DNA of 64,000 nucleotides, from assembly GCF_964340395.1 (NCBI RefSeq), contig NC_135552.1, positions 5,379,981 through 5,443,980 of the forward strand, in the 5' to 3' direction. The translations under genes and the position numbers were made by a program. Of the stretch, positions 47,453 to 59,456 are shown in pieces (position 1 is the stretch's first letter; every line of letters begins with the position of its first letter). The notes under the pieces were generated by a model, which ran no database searches, was not told where the DNA came from, and worked only from the letters and a program-made list of their open reading frames with translations. This DNA is from Glandiceps talaboti (Eukaryota; Hemichordata; Enteropneusta; Spengelidae).

Positions 47453-47588
47453 ATATGTTATTTGCCAAATACTGTTGCACATCTTGCTGCTCGAGGTAAA
47501 TTTTCTGGTATAACGGCTCTCCGTTATTATTACCGGAAAAATTACCTCTCGAAGCAAGACATGGAACGGTATTTGGCAAATAACATAT
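47453..47588. repeat. Foldback (inverted repeat)
   Basis: ATATGTTATTTGCCAAATAC at the left matches GTATTTGGCAAATAACATAT at the right. Inner CTCGAGGTAAATTTTC matches AAAATTACCTCTCGA, and the centre CTCTCCGTTATTATTA is unpaired. The arms are about 58 bp with several mismatches. No coding content. I see no relation to the other foldback families. Confidence 0.8.
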
Positions 47589-47832
47589 ACGAATCTATAT
47601 TAATTTTCTACAATTCTTCTTGTAGTCTAAGTTAAATCTAGGAGCAACTTATAAACTGCCCACATTTATTTTGTTATGTCGAATCATGATAAGAGTTGCC
47701 TCGGAATCAACAGACTTGTAGTTGTCAGTTTCAACGCCAACTATTATTGCAGATAAACCAAAAAGATGCTTAAGTTTCATTCAGGCGGTACGATGTTTTT
47801 TTTTTTACATCTCACACGCCATTTGTTGTTAC

Positions 47833-48196
47833 TAAGGCTCAATAAAAAGCACGTGGTTCCGATTACGCTCAATAGATTATTTTAGAATAGGTTGGGTAGG
47901 TAGATTTATTATTTTATTTTATTATTATTATATATTTTTTCATATACACTTAAGGTAATTATGCTTTCCGCTGTTTTCCGAATGGTTATATATTGGTTTC
48001 TTACCATCAGATGTACAGCCATTATAGATTGAACGAACAGAATGATTTATATTGCCTTTTTAAGTTGATGTCAGTTTCAGCATCCGCTATTTCTGGCGAG
48101 AGTTTCACAATTTTCGCGATTTTATTATTTTTCCCTCGAATATGAAAAAATAGGTTGGGTCGGGAACAGGAACCAACTAATTCTTTTTAGGCCTAA
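47833..48196 (-). mobile_element. MITE-like element with about 27-bp TIRs, copy 3 (full, inverted)
   Basis: Ends are TAAGGCTCAATAAAAAGC at the left and GAACCAACTAATTC then TTTTTAGGCCTAA at the right: inverted repeats of each other and of the ends of the 25980 copy. The interior, read on the minus strand, follows copy 2, including the GGCTGTACATCTGATGG block. It is the most complete of the three copies. No coding capacity. Confidence 0.78.
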
Positions 48197-48548
48197 TTAC
48201 ACAAACTAAAGCAAACCAAATGTACGAATAAAGATGTTGAATGTGTTTGAAATCTCCTTTCATCGATCTGACAGTGATGTTGATTCGTGAGCATAGCGAG
48301 GTAAAATGTATCATTTTAAACACTTGCGCATTATCAGTGTCTGTATTTTGTTTATAACAGAAAACCTTGTGTGAGAAGTAAAAACATATATTACTGAAAC
48401 TCAGTAGTCACTCTGGTATGGTCGTACATATCTATTGATTCACTTTCATAAACTTTGTATGGTAAGCTTGTTATATTTTTTTATATATGTGATAAAGCAA
48501 AATATCTAAATCAATATTGGTAATCGATACCGTGATCTTGGTCGGTTT

Positions 48549-48591
48549 ATTGATTGATTGATTAATTGATTGATTGATTGATTGATTGATT
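48549..48591. repeat. (ATTG)n microsatellite
   Basis: About ten units with one AATT slip. Confidence 0.9.
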
Positions 48592-48624
48592 TATTCATTA
48601 CAGTGTGGAGACGGTCGTAACAAT

Positions 48625-50038
48625 TTTTACCTTCCGTAAGGATGGTTTTATAATAGAGATGAAGTCTGTGTGTCTGTGTGTGTCTGTATCACCATTTCTG
48701 AACAACGACTGGCTCATTTTAAGCGAAATTTTGTAGACGTGTAACTTAGGGTAATGGCAAGAACTGATTACGTTTTGATAAACATTCCATGAATATTAAT
48801 GAGCAATTTACGTAATTAATGTTTTTTCGGTAATTAGGCTATATCTCAAGAGTGCACTCTTCAAATTCATTATAACTTGTCACATACATTTTCGATACCA
48901 AAGCGCAACTGTTCTGAAAATATTATCGATTTAGCTTTTAGTTTTGATAATTTATTGGCATATTTCGGTAATTAGACGCGGTTGCCACACAAACAGAAGT
49001 TGTTGTTTCTGGTCAGGAAACGTTGCCTAAAGTGGTGTGACGACGCAAATGTTTTTGTTAATTGTTCATGATTAGTTCTGCAGTTGTCTTCAATTCATTG
49101 AAGTAGCAATTGATGTAGGGAGAGTTATTTTGTGTTTCCCTTGGATCTGCACTCTGCATTGGCTGGACAAACACGAGAAAAAAGAAGACCGGGGCAGAGT
49201 GATTCAAACTCACCAGAAAACAATTTTTTTTGTTGGCCTTAAAATAAGTTTACAATGAGCGCGGAGTTCACAAACAGGTGAAATATTTATCACTGTTTCA
49301 ATTTCGTCAAATATATGGACATACAATTTTCAAATTTCACACACTAATGCGCAGATGAATAAAGAGAAATTGTGTCTTTTTAGATTTTCGATTAGAAGTT
49401 TAAGAAGTATTATATTGACCTCGAACCGTCTCTATTTTACCGTGGTCTTTTCCGATTTCTCTCAATAACAAACTACCACTGTTTGTTGCAAGGCTTGTAC
49501 ATAATCATTTATCTAGCTCTGTATCTCAGGATATAAATACACTCACATATTTATCAAGTGTAATATTCTATAATTTACACCCAAATGTATGTGGTCAAAA
49601 TATGGAAAATAGACCAAGCCTCGACTAGCCTACGAAGAAAATTTCGCGAAAATGTATCAATAATGGTGACCTATACATTGACCTCTATATAATTAGTGTA
49701 CAGTGAGGGCGCGCCACTCAACAAAACCTTGACAATTTTCCCGTAGTGATTAAAGGAATGTGAAATAGTATACATGCAACGAGTAGACAGACCGACTTGT
49801 AAACTCGTGGTGGGACAGCACGCACATGCCATATCTCGTGTATGTAGGGATCACGAAATCCGAGTGAAATCGAGGATGGCAAGCTTTCCTGTGCTGAGAA
49901 TAGGAGGCGGGCATTTGAACAACATTCTCGACAACTAACTTTCATTGGGACCTGAAAAATCACAGATATAGAGCTAAATTTCTTGCATAAATCATGAAAT
50001 TGCAAGACTATACCCTTACGGAAGGCATTCAGTTTAAA
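48625..50038 (-). mobile_element. 147-bp-monomer repeat element, copy 3 (inverted, foreign core)
   Basis: Read on the minus strand, the element's left end lies at 50038 (TTTAAACTGAATGCCTTCC) and its right end at about 48625 (CCTTACGGAAGGTAAAAA). The right third (48625 to about 48970) keeps the family order: short CAGA/CA tract, CAGTCGTTGTTCAGAAA block, and one to two AT-rich monomers. From about 48980 to 50010 the sequence is unrelated to the array. Either about 1 kb of other DNA replaced the array, or two truncated copies lie near each other by chance. Confidence 0.6.
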
Positions 50039-51739
50039 TCTGGTTTCTGTACAGTTTTGGTTATCAGAATTAAGGAAACTGTTTTACTAGTGTATGTTAT
50101 GTGTATAGTATGTTAACTTTGTTCATTAAACCTTGTTTTCTCTACCTATTACCATTTTCCTTATTGTCAATTGTTTTGTTTCATGTTAGTTAAGGTGCAG
50201 AATGTGTCGTTTTTGAACTACATAGGGACAATCGTTCGGGGTAGTTAAGGGAAGGGGTGGGGGTTTCATGACCTATAGCGATTTACAGTCTATTTCAGAA
50301 TACCGTGCAGCTTTTCTGTTTGATACAACCACACAGAAACCAACAAGAAACTGCATATACCACTCTTCAATAGCTAGATCGCATATTCGGCTACAATTCG
50401 TATAAACTAAAATAAACCATTTCAATTGCAGATATCTGGGCATCTGAATGGCGCGTAAAATGTCCTTTGCGGTGTTCAATTGATGTCTGCATATGTTGGC
50501 ATGTGTAGTTCATTTCACAAAACACAAAATTTAACGAACTGTACTCATTCAATATTGCTATTTTAAAGTGTATCATTTCCTGTTTCTTGTTGGTTTCACA
50601 GTCCGTGGTTGTAACAAACACTGTATTGAGAAATTTACTGAACGACCTTACATGATACCCGTGTAGCACGATAAGCATTTACGTAATCATAGGCAGAGCA
50701 AGCTCAGAGTAGTTTCGTGTTTACAATGGCACCACATTTCTGATCAGACTCCTACCAATGAAATGATATATCAATATGAATCATACAATGTGCGCCCACT
50801 TTGTGACAACAAAAATCATAGGGACAAATAGTCAGTAAGTCTTTTTCAAGTAACAAGGTTTTATTGATGAAAAGTAAATGAATGATGGCGAATAATGAAA
50901 AGTACCATTTGGTGCATACTGCAATGGAAAAGACAGGCATTTTAGATCAAAAGAACAGAATAATAACGCACAGTTTTAAAGTAAATGTTGCAATTTAGCG
51001 TATTTGCAAATTGCTGTTATAAACAACAAACGGGAGGTATGTCCTTTGTTTGCACTGTTTCAGAAAATAAGGACATTGCAATTTTTCTCCAGGCCCCTGC
51101 CATAAATTCTGACACTAGCCTTAGTATACTACTTAGCATTTTAAGCATCTTTATTTACATCCAATCGAATAACAGATATTATGACATCATCGTAAACAAA
51201 TTCTTAAAGGAACTGTTTGGATATTGAAGGCCATATGGAAAAAAGGGCCATTCCATTCTAGTTTGGAAAAAGGGCCATTCTATTCTAGTTTGGAGTAGTA
51301 ACTGGCGAACCATAAATCTATGTATGTTGACTTAGTCCTGTGTGCTCGTGTGATCCGGTACATGAGTTACCTTGTATGTGGTGTGTACATTAACTATGAT
51401 GTTCAGTGTGAAGTTCACAGAGGTGATAGTAACTTCACCGTTATGATAGTATTTGAACCAAAGCATGATCATGGGAGTCTGTGCACATGAAAAGGCAAAA
51501 CTTAATTTAAGGAACTGTGCTCGGTGTAAATTTCGATTAATACCACTCCATCTAGCTATATATATGTTTCCGCGTGTTTCAAAGAAGGTTGCAGTTATAC
51601 TAAATATGATATTACACAGCATGTTTTTAGGAATAAAAATAAAAATAATCATAAGCTATTTTGGCAACTGGCATAATAGTAAATTCCACATATTATTATT
51701 AGACACATTGTAACAGATACGTGTCAAGATGCAATACAC
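50039..51739. other. Non-coding DNA, no gene seen
   Basis: A 26-bp tandem duplication built on AAAAGGGCCATTC and TAGTTTGG lies at 51241-51294. Several open frames of 60-106 codons have no recognisable family. Confidence 0.45.
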
Positions 51740-51745
51740 TTTATT
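51740..51745 (-). terminator. Candidate polyadenylation signal of transporter A
   Basis: AATAAA on the minus strand, about 84 bp after the stop codon. Confidence 0.5.
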
Positions 51746-51828
51746 GCCAGGAGTTCAATTAGCAGTTGGTAATGTCAAACTATGCTTATTAAAGTAACAA
51801 TGCAACTGCTTCACTTTTGTATGAATCC

Positions 51829-52902
51829 CTACACTGTGTTATTACTTTGTGTAGGTTTGCAAGATTTCCAGATGATATTTCCAACCAGAGAAAAACATCC
51901 AAGAAAAATAATGACGCCTCCTGCTAATTCTATGGGTTGTGGGTTAACACCACTGAAAACAGATTGCAGTATGTACGTCACAGGAAGTTCTATGGTCATT
52001 ACTACGGACACTACAGCTGCCTTTTCATCACGTGCACTAAAGTTTAGGCAATATAATCCTGTAGTATAGATGAGGCAGAATGCTACAAGATGGCATGCAA
52101 CAGAAGACGTCATATTCCATACTGGGGTCTCTACACGACATACAATCAGGATCACAGATACAGACACACCGATCAAACCCATGTAGAATGTCCTGGCATG
52201 AACGGACACGTTCTCTTCCATTCCACGGCTGATCAACAAATAGGCAGCAAACGTGATGGCAGCGACAAATGCCAAACAATAACCTAGGATGGTGTGCCAT
52301 GACGCAGTATCTTCATTCTTTGTTCCAGTATCCATAGATCCGAATATGAAAGTCGGGTGTGTGATCAGCACTACACCAACTATATTAAAAACAGATGCTA
52401 ACACTTCGGAAAGTTGTAGTTGTTCCTTCAGACAAATCACGCCCCCAATAACGCTGGAAATGACAAGGAAAGCTATCTTGATTGCAGTGGCATTCCCTGT
52501 ACTTTGGACCATAGCCACTGAAAAGATGACAGCGATGGTTTCGATAATATTCATTATGCCAAAGCTTACAAGAAGGATAGTTTGCTTCACATCCCGGAAC
52601 AGAAGTTGTACTCTTTGATTGATGATTACTGGTAAGGTTGCAATTGATATAGCGACATACATCAGCAAATTTTGCTGTATTGGTTTCACTCCATTCTCCG
52701 ATACATAACTCGATAAATAGAGCGCTGTTCCAAAGCATACGCCTGCAGCCACAGCAAGTAGTGCTGCAACTACTTGATGGAATTTCCCACAGTATACCGG
52801 AGACTGATGACCCGGTTCACTGCTCCCGCTACTTGCAGGCTCTGTATTATCGACGTCCTGACTAGAGAATAGCCATCTTGATTCACTTAATCCAGGTTCC
52901 AT
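51829..52902 (-). CDS. SLC35G-like EamA/DMT-superfamily transporter, paralogue A
   Basis: 357 residues in one exon, starting at the Met of MEPGLSES. The open frame runs 37 codons further upstream, but only the MEP start is shared with paralogue B. After a hydrophilic N-terminus of about 42 residues, roughly ten hydrophobic segments can be placed (about 44-65, 78-97, 107-128, 137-157, 165-181, 206-226, 237-256, 268-287, 293-313, 325-345). They are arranged as two EamA-like halves: KIAFLVISSVIGGVICLKE (142-160) and VVMTIELPVTYILQSVFSG (300-318), followed by a Gly-rich last segment. Length and layout fit the drug/metabolite transporter superfamily, closest to SLC35G members; the substrate is not known. 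It probably sits in an internal or plasma membrane. It is one half of a tandem pair with the gene at 58131-59183. Confidence 0.82.
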   Translation of the reverse strand: MEPGLSESRWLFSSQDVDNTEPASSGSSEPGHQSPVYCGKFHQVVAALLAVAAGVCFGTALYLSSYVSENGVKPIQQNLLMYVAISIATLPVIINQRVQLLFRDVKQTILLVSFGIMNIIETIAVIFSVAMVQSTGNATAIKIAFLVISSVIGGVICLKEQLQLSEVLASVFNIVGVVLITHPTFIFGSMDTGTKNEDTASWHTILGYCLAFVAAITFAAYLLISRGMEENVSVHARTFYMGLIGVSVSVILIVCRVETPVWNMTSSVACHLVAFCLIYTTGLYCLNFSARDEKAAVVSVVMTIELPVTYILQSVFSGVNPQPIELAGGVIIFLGCFSLVGNIIWKSCKPTQSNNTV

Positions 52903-54820
52903 GTTTAGCCACGTTGATTGACCCCCTTCGAAGATACGACGTGTCGTTCTAATTTTTGATAGTGAAAAAATATAATTATATAACTTTTTCAAACATGTAG
53001 TGACCAATAGCATTGAATTTGATTACTGCCAAGCCATGCGTATTATGTGATGTATATTGAATATCCATCATTACATTGGTGTAAAGTTAAAAACAAATCC
53101 AGTATTTTCACTTTATGGAAATGAGATAAAATGAGATAGTTCTTAATGCAACCATCTCCTAATGACAATCTGATGGTTATACAATAACTTATTGTAGAAC
53201 AACATTCTCTTAGACTTTTTTGTTGATGTGAAAAGTATTTAAGTATATTTTATGATGGTCGCACGAGTTATTTATAATGAGCAGTGAGTATCTGAAAACA
53301 CAGGTCGTGATGCGTGAAATAGCCGCTTATTTCTCACGATTAAAGGGAAGTGATGGCATACTATATATATTTCAGTCAATCTAGCTGAAATTTTGCCCAA
53401 ACTCGGACATAGTTGCAACAGAAATATATGTTTGACATATCTTATTCGGAATTTTATGTTGAACTACATATCGAAACGCTAACATAAACAGCACTGTTGG
53501 AACATGGTAAATTTTTTTTTATCAATTCGCATAATTACTTAAAATATAGTATTCATACTATTTATTCACACACCAATGCAAGTAACTTAACTATATAGGC
53601 TAGTCTGAGGATGACGATCAATTACTTTAGAACACAGACAGCGCCCTTGCCGGCCTTGGAATAGATATACAATTTTGTCTAATATCCCTATATGTAGTAT
53701 GTCAATCATTAGACATCAATATGGAAAAGCACATGCATACTTTTTTTTCTTCATTAAATACATTCCCTGTTACAAAACATGTGTGTCGCATGTTACATAA
53801 TGAGTATAATTAGCATATAAAAGAATATAGTTATTTATAGTATATATATACAACAACTTTTATTGATTCATGACACATGTCTGCTCCCTGACATAAATCA
53901 ATGTAGATATCTTTCAAGGACATGTAATTTAGTCAATACAGCGGTAAAATTATCCGACCTGAAACAACGATTTTAGTTATCTTACACAGAATTATATTTT
54001 AAACAACATATCAAAGGTGTAGAATAATCTATTGGGTGAAAAGTATTGAAACATGCAGTTTTATTTATTAGCATAATAAGAGAAAAAAAGACTATTCATG
54101 AAATGTCACTTGTTAAAAACAATGCAAGTTACATAAGTTACATATCTACAGGTTGGACTGACGTTCGGAACAAGACTTTGATCATAAAACTTTTTGAATA
54201 TAAACGGACTTGATGTGTGTTATTTGAAGTACCTTAGGGGCGATATCAATAGTTCAATGTAAGATAAAAATTAAATTATTTCATTTTGGGTATGGGGGTT
54301 TGATACATTTTAGTTCTCATTCTACAAATTTGATTTTACTTTTAAAATGGATCTGTCTGTACCCCTAAAGCAAATCTTTCTCACAAAATGTCGCAAAATT
54401 GAGAAATAGAAGAAACTTCGCTATAGTAAATGCATGGCACTTAGGGAGAGTGAAGTAACGTATCAGCAAAAGAATGATTTTTTTTGTTAACTGCATACCG
54501 ACTTGGTATTCATATCACTATATACTACTACATACTGATTTGAAATTGATTGTGCTTTCAATTTTGGCCAATTTAGTTAGAAGGGGGATGGGGGGGGGGT
54601 GTCTGAGGCCTAAATGAAATAATTTAGTTCTTTAAACCCACATTGAACTATCGATCTTCAACAACCCTGCAAACAGTATATCTATCATAATTTACTAGGT
54701 ATTGAAATGGAACATTGCTTACTTGAATGCATTCCTCTCACTATTAAAGAATTTCTTACGTAAACATACATAGTAACAAGTGTTAACTACAAATGGTAAT
54801 TCATCTGTGTTGTTACACCA
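52903..54820. other. Upstream region of transporter A
   Basis: On the minus strand an acceptor-like TCAAAAATTAG lies near 52945-52960, so a 5' non-coding exon may exist. No promoter element can be assigned. No other gene recognised. Confidence 0.4.
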
Positions 54821-55200
54821 TAGTATTCAAGTTAACTTTTGTTCCAAACACAACTTGAAAATTTGCCTGAAATTTTCGACCGCACACTTCAGTCTTGTCA
54901 ACAGCTTGACCCGCTATTCAGTAACGTGACCTTGCGGACACGTGAGCCTGAAGGAGTCATAAATGCCTGGAAGTTTATATCGCCGCCCGCCTCTGTTCAG
55001 CGATGGTTTAAGAGCCCGGATGTAAATAGCTTCTTTCACTCCCGTTAAATATATCTATGTCCCCTTATTAGGCTCACGTGTCCACAAGCTCACGTGTACT
55101 GAATAGCAGGTCAATCTGTTGACAAGACTGAAGTGTGCAGTCGAAAATTTCAGGTAAATTTTCAAAGTTGTGTTTGGAACAAAAGTTAAATTGAATACTA
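54821..55200. mobile_element. Foldback element in duplication unit A
   Basis: The left arm (54821-54949) and right arm (55070-55200) are inverted copies of about 130 bp with some mismatches. The ends are TAGTATTCAAGTTAACTTTT and AAAAGTTAAATTGAATACTA. The 120-bp loop is unique. No counterpart is seen at the equivalent place in unit B, so it probably inserted after the duplication. The 69-codon frame over the left arm and loop is not convincing. Confidence 0.8.
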
Positions 55201-55539
55201 AGTGTTAACTAATTTATATCAGTTATATGATTGTAAAGTTATTTATATACAGCATACGCGATAATTGAGGTATTAAAGACCATATTCAAGTGTTCTGTGG
55301 TTTTAAACTATGTGTACGATGTGATATTTTATGTTAACTGTCTAAATGCAGTGTTCATCGTTCACGTGTTCGTATATAACATTACCGAATCGCCATTCAC
55401 GCGTTCCGATATGTAACGAAAATATGCAAATTAGTCGTAAACCCTATGACACCATTATGCAAAATTTGATGGATGTTTTACAAGGGATAGCCACAATAAT
55501 GTGGACCCAGTTTTATGTATGAATATTTGTGTAGTTAAA

Positions 55540-56395
55540 ATACATGTTAAAACATAATGCCATGCTTGTACAGACACGATATGGCAAACCGCGCTAATTT
55601 TCGCAGCCGGGTCATGCTTATTATTTGTATTATTTGATGTGCATAATATAGTCATCAAATCACCCAACTTAACAAAAAATAACTAGCAAAAAGGCTCAAA
55701 CATACGGGGGGGGGGGGGGTAGTTTTACTGTAATACCGGTACTTATAAAACACGTCTAGCTAGATTAAGCAAATCCAAATATTTGTTTGTCGAATAGTAA
55801 GCTCTTAACGGTCAGCTATGCCAAAATGCTGTGGCCTTGCAATTGGAAGGTAAAAAATAAATGATAGAGTTAGATTTCATAGTTTCAGATTATCTCGTAG
55901 ATATTTTGCAATCAAGGTCATTATAAGATAGTCACTGCTAAAGAAGTACATCTCCAAAAATATGCATGCTATCCGCTCCGCTTCTGAAAGCAGAATAAGG
56001 TGGTCAATGATACACTCCCTGAGCAATGTATCACACCATAAATACAATCTAATCAGTATTGTTCGCCCAAAGAAATCTATAAATGCATAAATATTTTTAT
56101 GCAAAAGATCATATGTGTTATGTTTTACTGTACATTTGATAGGGTGGGAAAGAGAGGTTCAATTATAAATACTTTATTGAGATTAACCCGTCTTAATCTA
56201 CATGACAACATTAGATACGCCAGTGATTGGCAAGTGGCGGATTCAATTCCTGTCGCCCGAGGGCGATCTGATATTCTACCACACTCCAAAATTGTCATCG
56301 CTCAGACAAACGTTTTTATGGTGCAACAGAAAGTGGCGCTCACGTGCCAAATGTAATGTTGAACGTTGCCACTATGTGTGAAACCTATAGTTGCA
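55540..56395. repeat. Duplicated non-coding flank, unit A
   Basis: Collinear with 61020-62255. Shared landmarks are CCATGCTTGTACAGACA, CTCTTAACGGTCAG or its CTCATAACGG variant, GGCCTTGCAATTG versus GGCCTTAATTAAA, AATAAATGA, GATTGGCAA, CAATTCCTGTCGCC, CAAATTGTCAT-like and TGGTGCAA, in the same order. It contains a G14 tract at 55706-55719. Confidence 0.75.
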
Positions 56396-56427
56396 ATGAA
56401 TTTGTCATACAGATTGATGGAAAGTCT

Positions 56428-56464
<37 letters not shown>

Positions 56465-57880
56465 GAAAGGACTGGAGTAGGAAGCAAGCATCTCGTATCT
56501 TCAGTATTTGATCATTTACATCCCCTGAAGTTCGCAGTAATATACATGTATGTTTACATGAACGAGCTACCAACTCAGATTTTAAATAATCAAAAGGGTG
56601 CTGTCAGTAACAACTGCCTGATCACGAAATCAGCATGTTAACCCGGAAACAAGGTGGCTGTGATGTGTCACTGGTGACAATACAGTACACACGGTTCTGC
56701 CTTGATGCCTCAGGTGACATGATATTTTTAAACATAGACAACTTCAAATGCAAAATAAATAATTGTAGAGTTGTTGCCAACGGTCAATGTCTTATAAGAA
56801 ACATTGCATCTGATAGCATAGGGTTAGTGAATTGACTTGACTTGAGTTTTTATGTATGACAGTTATGAGTATTGCAGTAAATTATGATTTTTACTACAAA
56901 TATGGACGCCAGTCGGTTTAAAGTTATACCACCTAGGAATGCAAATGTCATATACCTTGTTCTGTATTAATCGTAAACAAAAGTTAAAGGAATTGGCCAC
57001 AAATACAAGATACAAGATACAAGAAAACTTTATTATCTCACGTAGAGAAATTACGGTGACGTGGATCCATACATTAAACACATATTAATATAAAGATACA
57101 ATAAATACAAAAAAAATGTACACACTGTTTATGTCTTTAAAATGAAATATGATCTTTGACCGCTGTAGGTCAGATAAAATGATAACAACAAAGCAATGCA
57201 GAACAGATATCTTTAAAATGCAATCATTTACTTTGGCTGAAGTACATATCACAAAGTATCTGCAATTTGCAAGAAATCACTTGATTGCTTTAATTTGATA
57301 ATTTACTCAAAGGTCAATGTCAAAGTTTTAAAAGAAAACCTTCACCTGATAATATAAGGTACACACTTAAATGAAGTCTGTACGTTTTCTAGTTGTTGAG
57401 CCATGCGATAAATATTGGGGTAAGACAGTGATGTAACTCATGGAATATAAAAGACGGCAGTTGTAAAATCGCACTTCTTCAGCTAACACAATTTTAGTGT
57501 AGGTTTTTATACGTACATATAGTGAGTATCATATTTGATTCAACTCTCTATACTACAACAGCTTATGGAATTAATTATTTACGATTGGCCACAATATGCA
57601 CTTGAATTACGGTACATTATTTGACCAGCATTGAGATGTGCATGATAACCTGAGATGAAGTTAACTGTCAATTAACGCCATTATACTAATAATACCATTA
57701 CCAGCAGCTAAACATGTCTCCAAATGCTTCAGTAAGGATACACATAAAATTACTTTTAACTCAAAATATAACATCCTTACGTTTTTAAAATAATCACTAA
57801 ACCTACCTGCGGAACCGGCTTTTCATAAAGTGCACAAATTGCTTTTTGAGAACGTCAAATTGTAACAATTATTCCCTAAG
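56396..57880. other. Spacer between duplication units
   Basis: Holds a (TG)n run at 56431-56461. No gene recognised. Confidence 0.45.
57001..57060 (-). mobile_element. Candidate LINE 3' tail
   Basis: The minus strand reads GAGATAATAAAGTTTTCTTG followed by two or three TATCTTG units, a 3' UTR end with a short tandem tail typical of CR1-like retroelements. No attached coding part is recognised. Confidence 0.35.
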
Positions 57881-57900
57881 GTATAGTATACTTTATGGAG

Positions 57901-57906
57901 TTTATT
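57901..57906 (-). terminator. Candidate polyadenylation signal of transporter B
   Basis: AATAAA on the minus strand, 225 bp after the stop. It sits next to TTAGCAGTTGGTAATGTCAA, a stretch shared with the 3' flank of paralogue A (near 51768). Confidence 0.45.
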
Positions 57907-58130
57907 TAGCAGTTGGTAATGTCAATACAAACCATGCTTAAGTAAGTAACATAATAAAACTACGTTTGATAGATAGCATACAATACTGAGTAAGTGAATC
58001 CTTAAACCCCAATACACCTTATCCATGTGTGTGCGTTTACTAACTGTGCCTACGTCTGTTGAACTGTAATATAAAATTAATGTATTTGCTTTTGATATTA
58101 AGCGAAACCATGAACCTCTGTGCTACGTTA

Positions 58131-59183
58131 TTAACTTGTGAACGTTTTGCAAAATTTCCAAATGATATTTCCAACCAGAGAAAAACATCCAAGAAAAATA
58201 ATGACGCCTCCTGCTAATTCTATGGGTTGTGGGTTCACACCACTGAAAACAGATTGCAGTATGTACGTCACAGGAAGTTCTATGGTCAATACTACGGACA
58301 CTACAGCTGCCTTTTCATCCCGTACACTAAAGTTTAGGCAATACAATCCTGTAGTATAGATGAGGCAGAATGCTACAAGATGGCATGCAACAGAAGACGT
58401 CATATTCCAGACTGGGGTCTCTACACCACATACTATCAGGATAACACATAATAACATACTAATCAAACTCATGTAGAATGTCCTGGCATGAACGGACACG
58501 TTCTCTTCCATTCCACGGCTGATCAACAAATAGGCAGCAAACGTGATGGCAGCGACAAATGCCAAACAATAACCTAGGATGGTGTGCCATGACGTAGTAT
58601 CTTTATTCTTTGCTCCAGTATCCATAGATCTGAATATGAAAGTCGGGTGTGTGATCAGCACTACACCAACTATATTAAACGCAGATGCTAACACTTCGAA
58701 AAGGTATAGTTGTTCCTTCAGACAAATCACGCCCCCAATAACGCTGGAAATGACGAAGAAAGCTATCTTGATCGCAGTGGCATTCCCTGCACTTTGAACC
58801 ATAGCCACTGAATAGAACACAACGATGGTTTCGATACCACTCATTATGCTAAAGCTTACAAGAAGAATAGTTTGTTTCACATCACGGGTCAGAAGTTGTA
58901 CTCTTTGACTGATAATTACCGGTAGGGTTGCAATAAACAGTGAGGCATACGTAAGCATATTTTGCTGAATTGGTTTCACTCCATTCTCTGATACATAACT
59001 CGATAAATAGATTGCTGTTCCAAAGCATACGCCTGCAGCCAGAGCAAGTAGTGCTCCAAGTACTTGGTGGGACTTTCCACTACAAACGCAAGTTTGACGA
59101 GATCCAAGGGTAGCATTACTGGTAGACTCTGTACAACTTTGAGTGGAGACTAGCCGTCTAGATTCACTTAATTCAGGCTCCAT
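58131..59183 (-). CDS. SLC35G-like EamA/DMT-superfamily transporter, paralogue B
   Basis: 350 residues in one exon, from the Met of MEPELSES (an in-frame Met seven codons upstream is less likely because paralogue A shares only the MEP start). It has the same topology as paralogue A: a hydrophilic N-terminus with a divergent Ser/Thr-rich stretch, then about ten membrane segments in two EamA halves. Downstream of residue 205 it differs from A at about nine positions in 140, and in the last roughly 90 shared residues at about two. Upstream it differs at about 29 positions in 168 (hand counts). The C-terminus is shorter (KFCKTFTS). An acceptor-like TATTTTCAG on the minus strand near 59225-59235 suggests a 5' non-coding exon. 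Substrate unknown. The frame is intact, so it is probably functional. Confidence 0.82.
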   Translation of the reverse strand: MEPELSESRRLVSTQSCTESTSNATLGSRQTCVCSGKSHQVLGALLALAAGVCFGTAIYLSSYVSENGVKPIQQNMLTYASLFIATLPVIISQRVQLLTRDVKQTILLVSFSIMSGIETIVVFYSVAMVQSAGNATAIKIAFFVISSVIGGVICLKEQLYLFEVLASAFNIVGVVLITHPTFIFRSMDTGAKNKDTTSWHTILGYCLAFVAAITFAAYLLISRGMEENVSVHARTFYMSLISMLLCVILIVCGVETPVWNMTSSVACHLVAFCLIYTTGLYCLNFSVRDEKAAVVSVVLTIELPVTYILQSVFSGVNPQPIELAGGVIIFLGCFSLVGNIIWKFCKTFTS

Positions 59184-59456
59184 GTTTACAAGGAATAGCA
59201 GCAATGATGGATCCGGTTTGCTGTCTGAAAATATTGCAATTTATGTTTTTTTCTCTAAAAATAATACCATAGTTATGAATTTATAATGACCGTGTTGGGT
59301 TCTGACATGTCCCACTGTTTATGCATTTCGCCAAACACTTATTATTTAATTTTTTTTTTAATTATAGACTTTAATTCGGAAGCGACGTCCATATAAGTAT
59401 ATATTACAGAAAAGCTACATGACTGATGTTCTTAAATATAACAATTTTAACATATA

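Noticed and set aside
52037-52738. Several frames opposite or overlapping transporter A (and the same over B)
   Set aside because: Shadows; the transporter frame has the membrane topology and the conserved paralogue.
56230-56275. tRNA-like B box (GGATTCAATTCC; GGTCCAATTCC in unit B near 62060)
   Set aside because: No A box at the right distance and no cloverleaf; at most a remnant of an old SINE carried in both duplication units.
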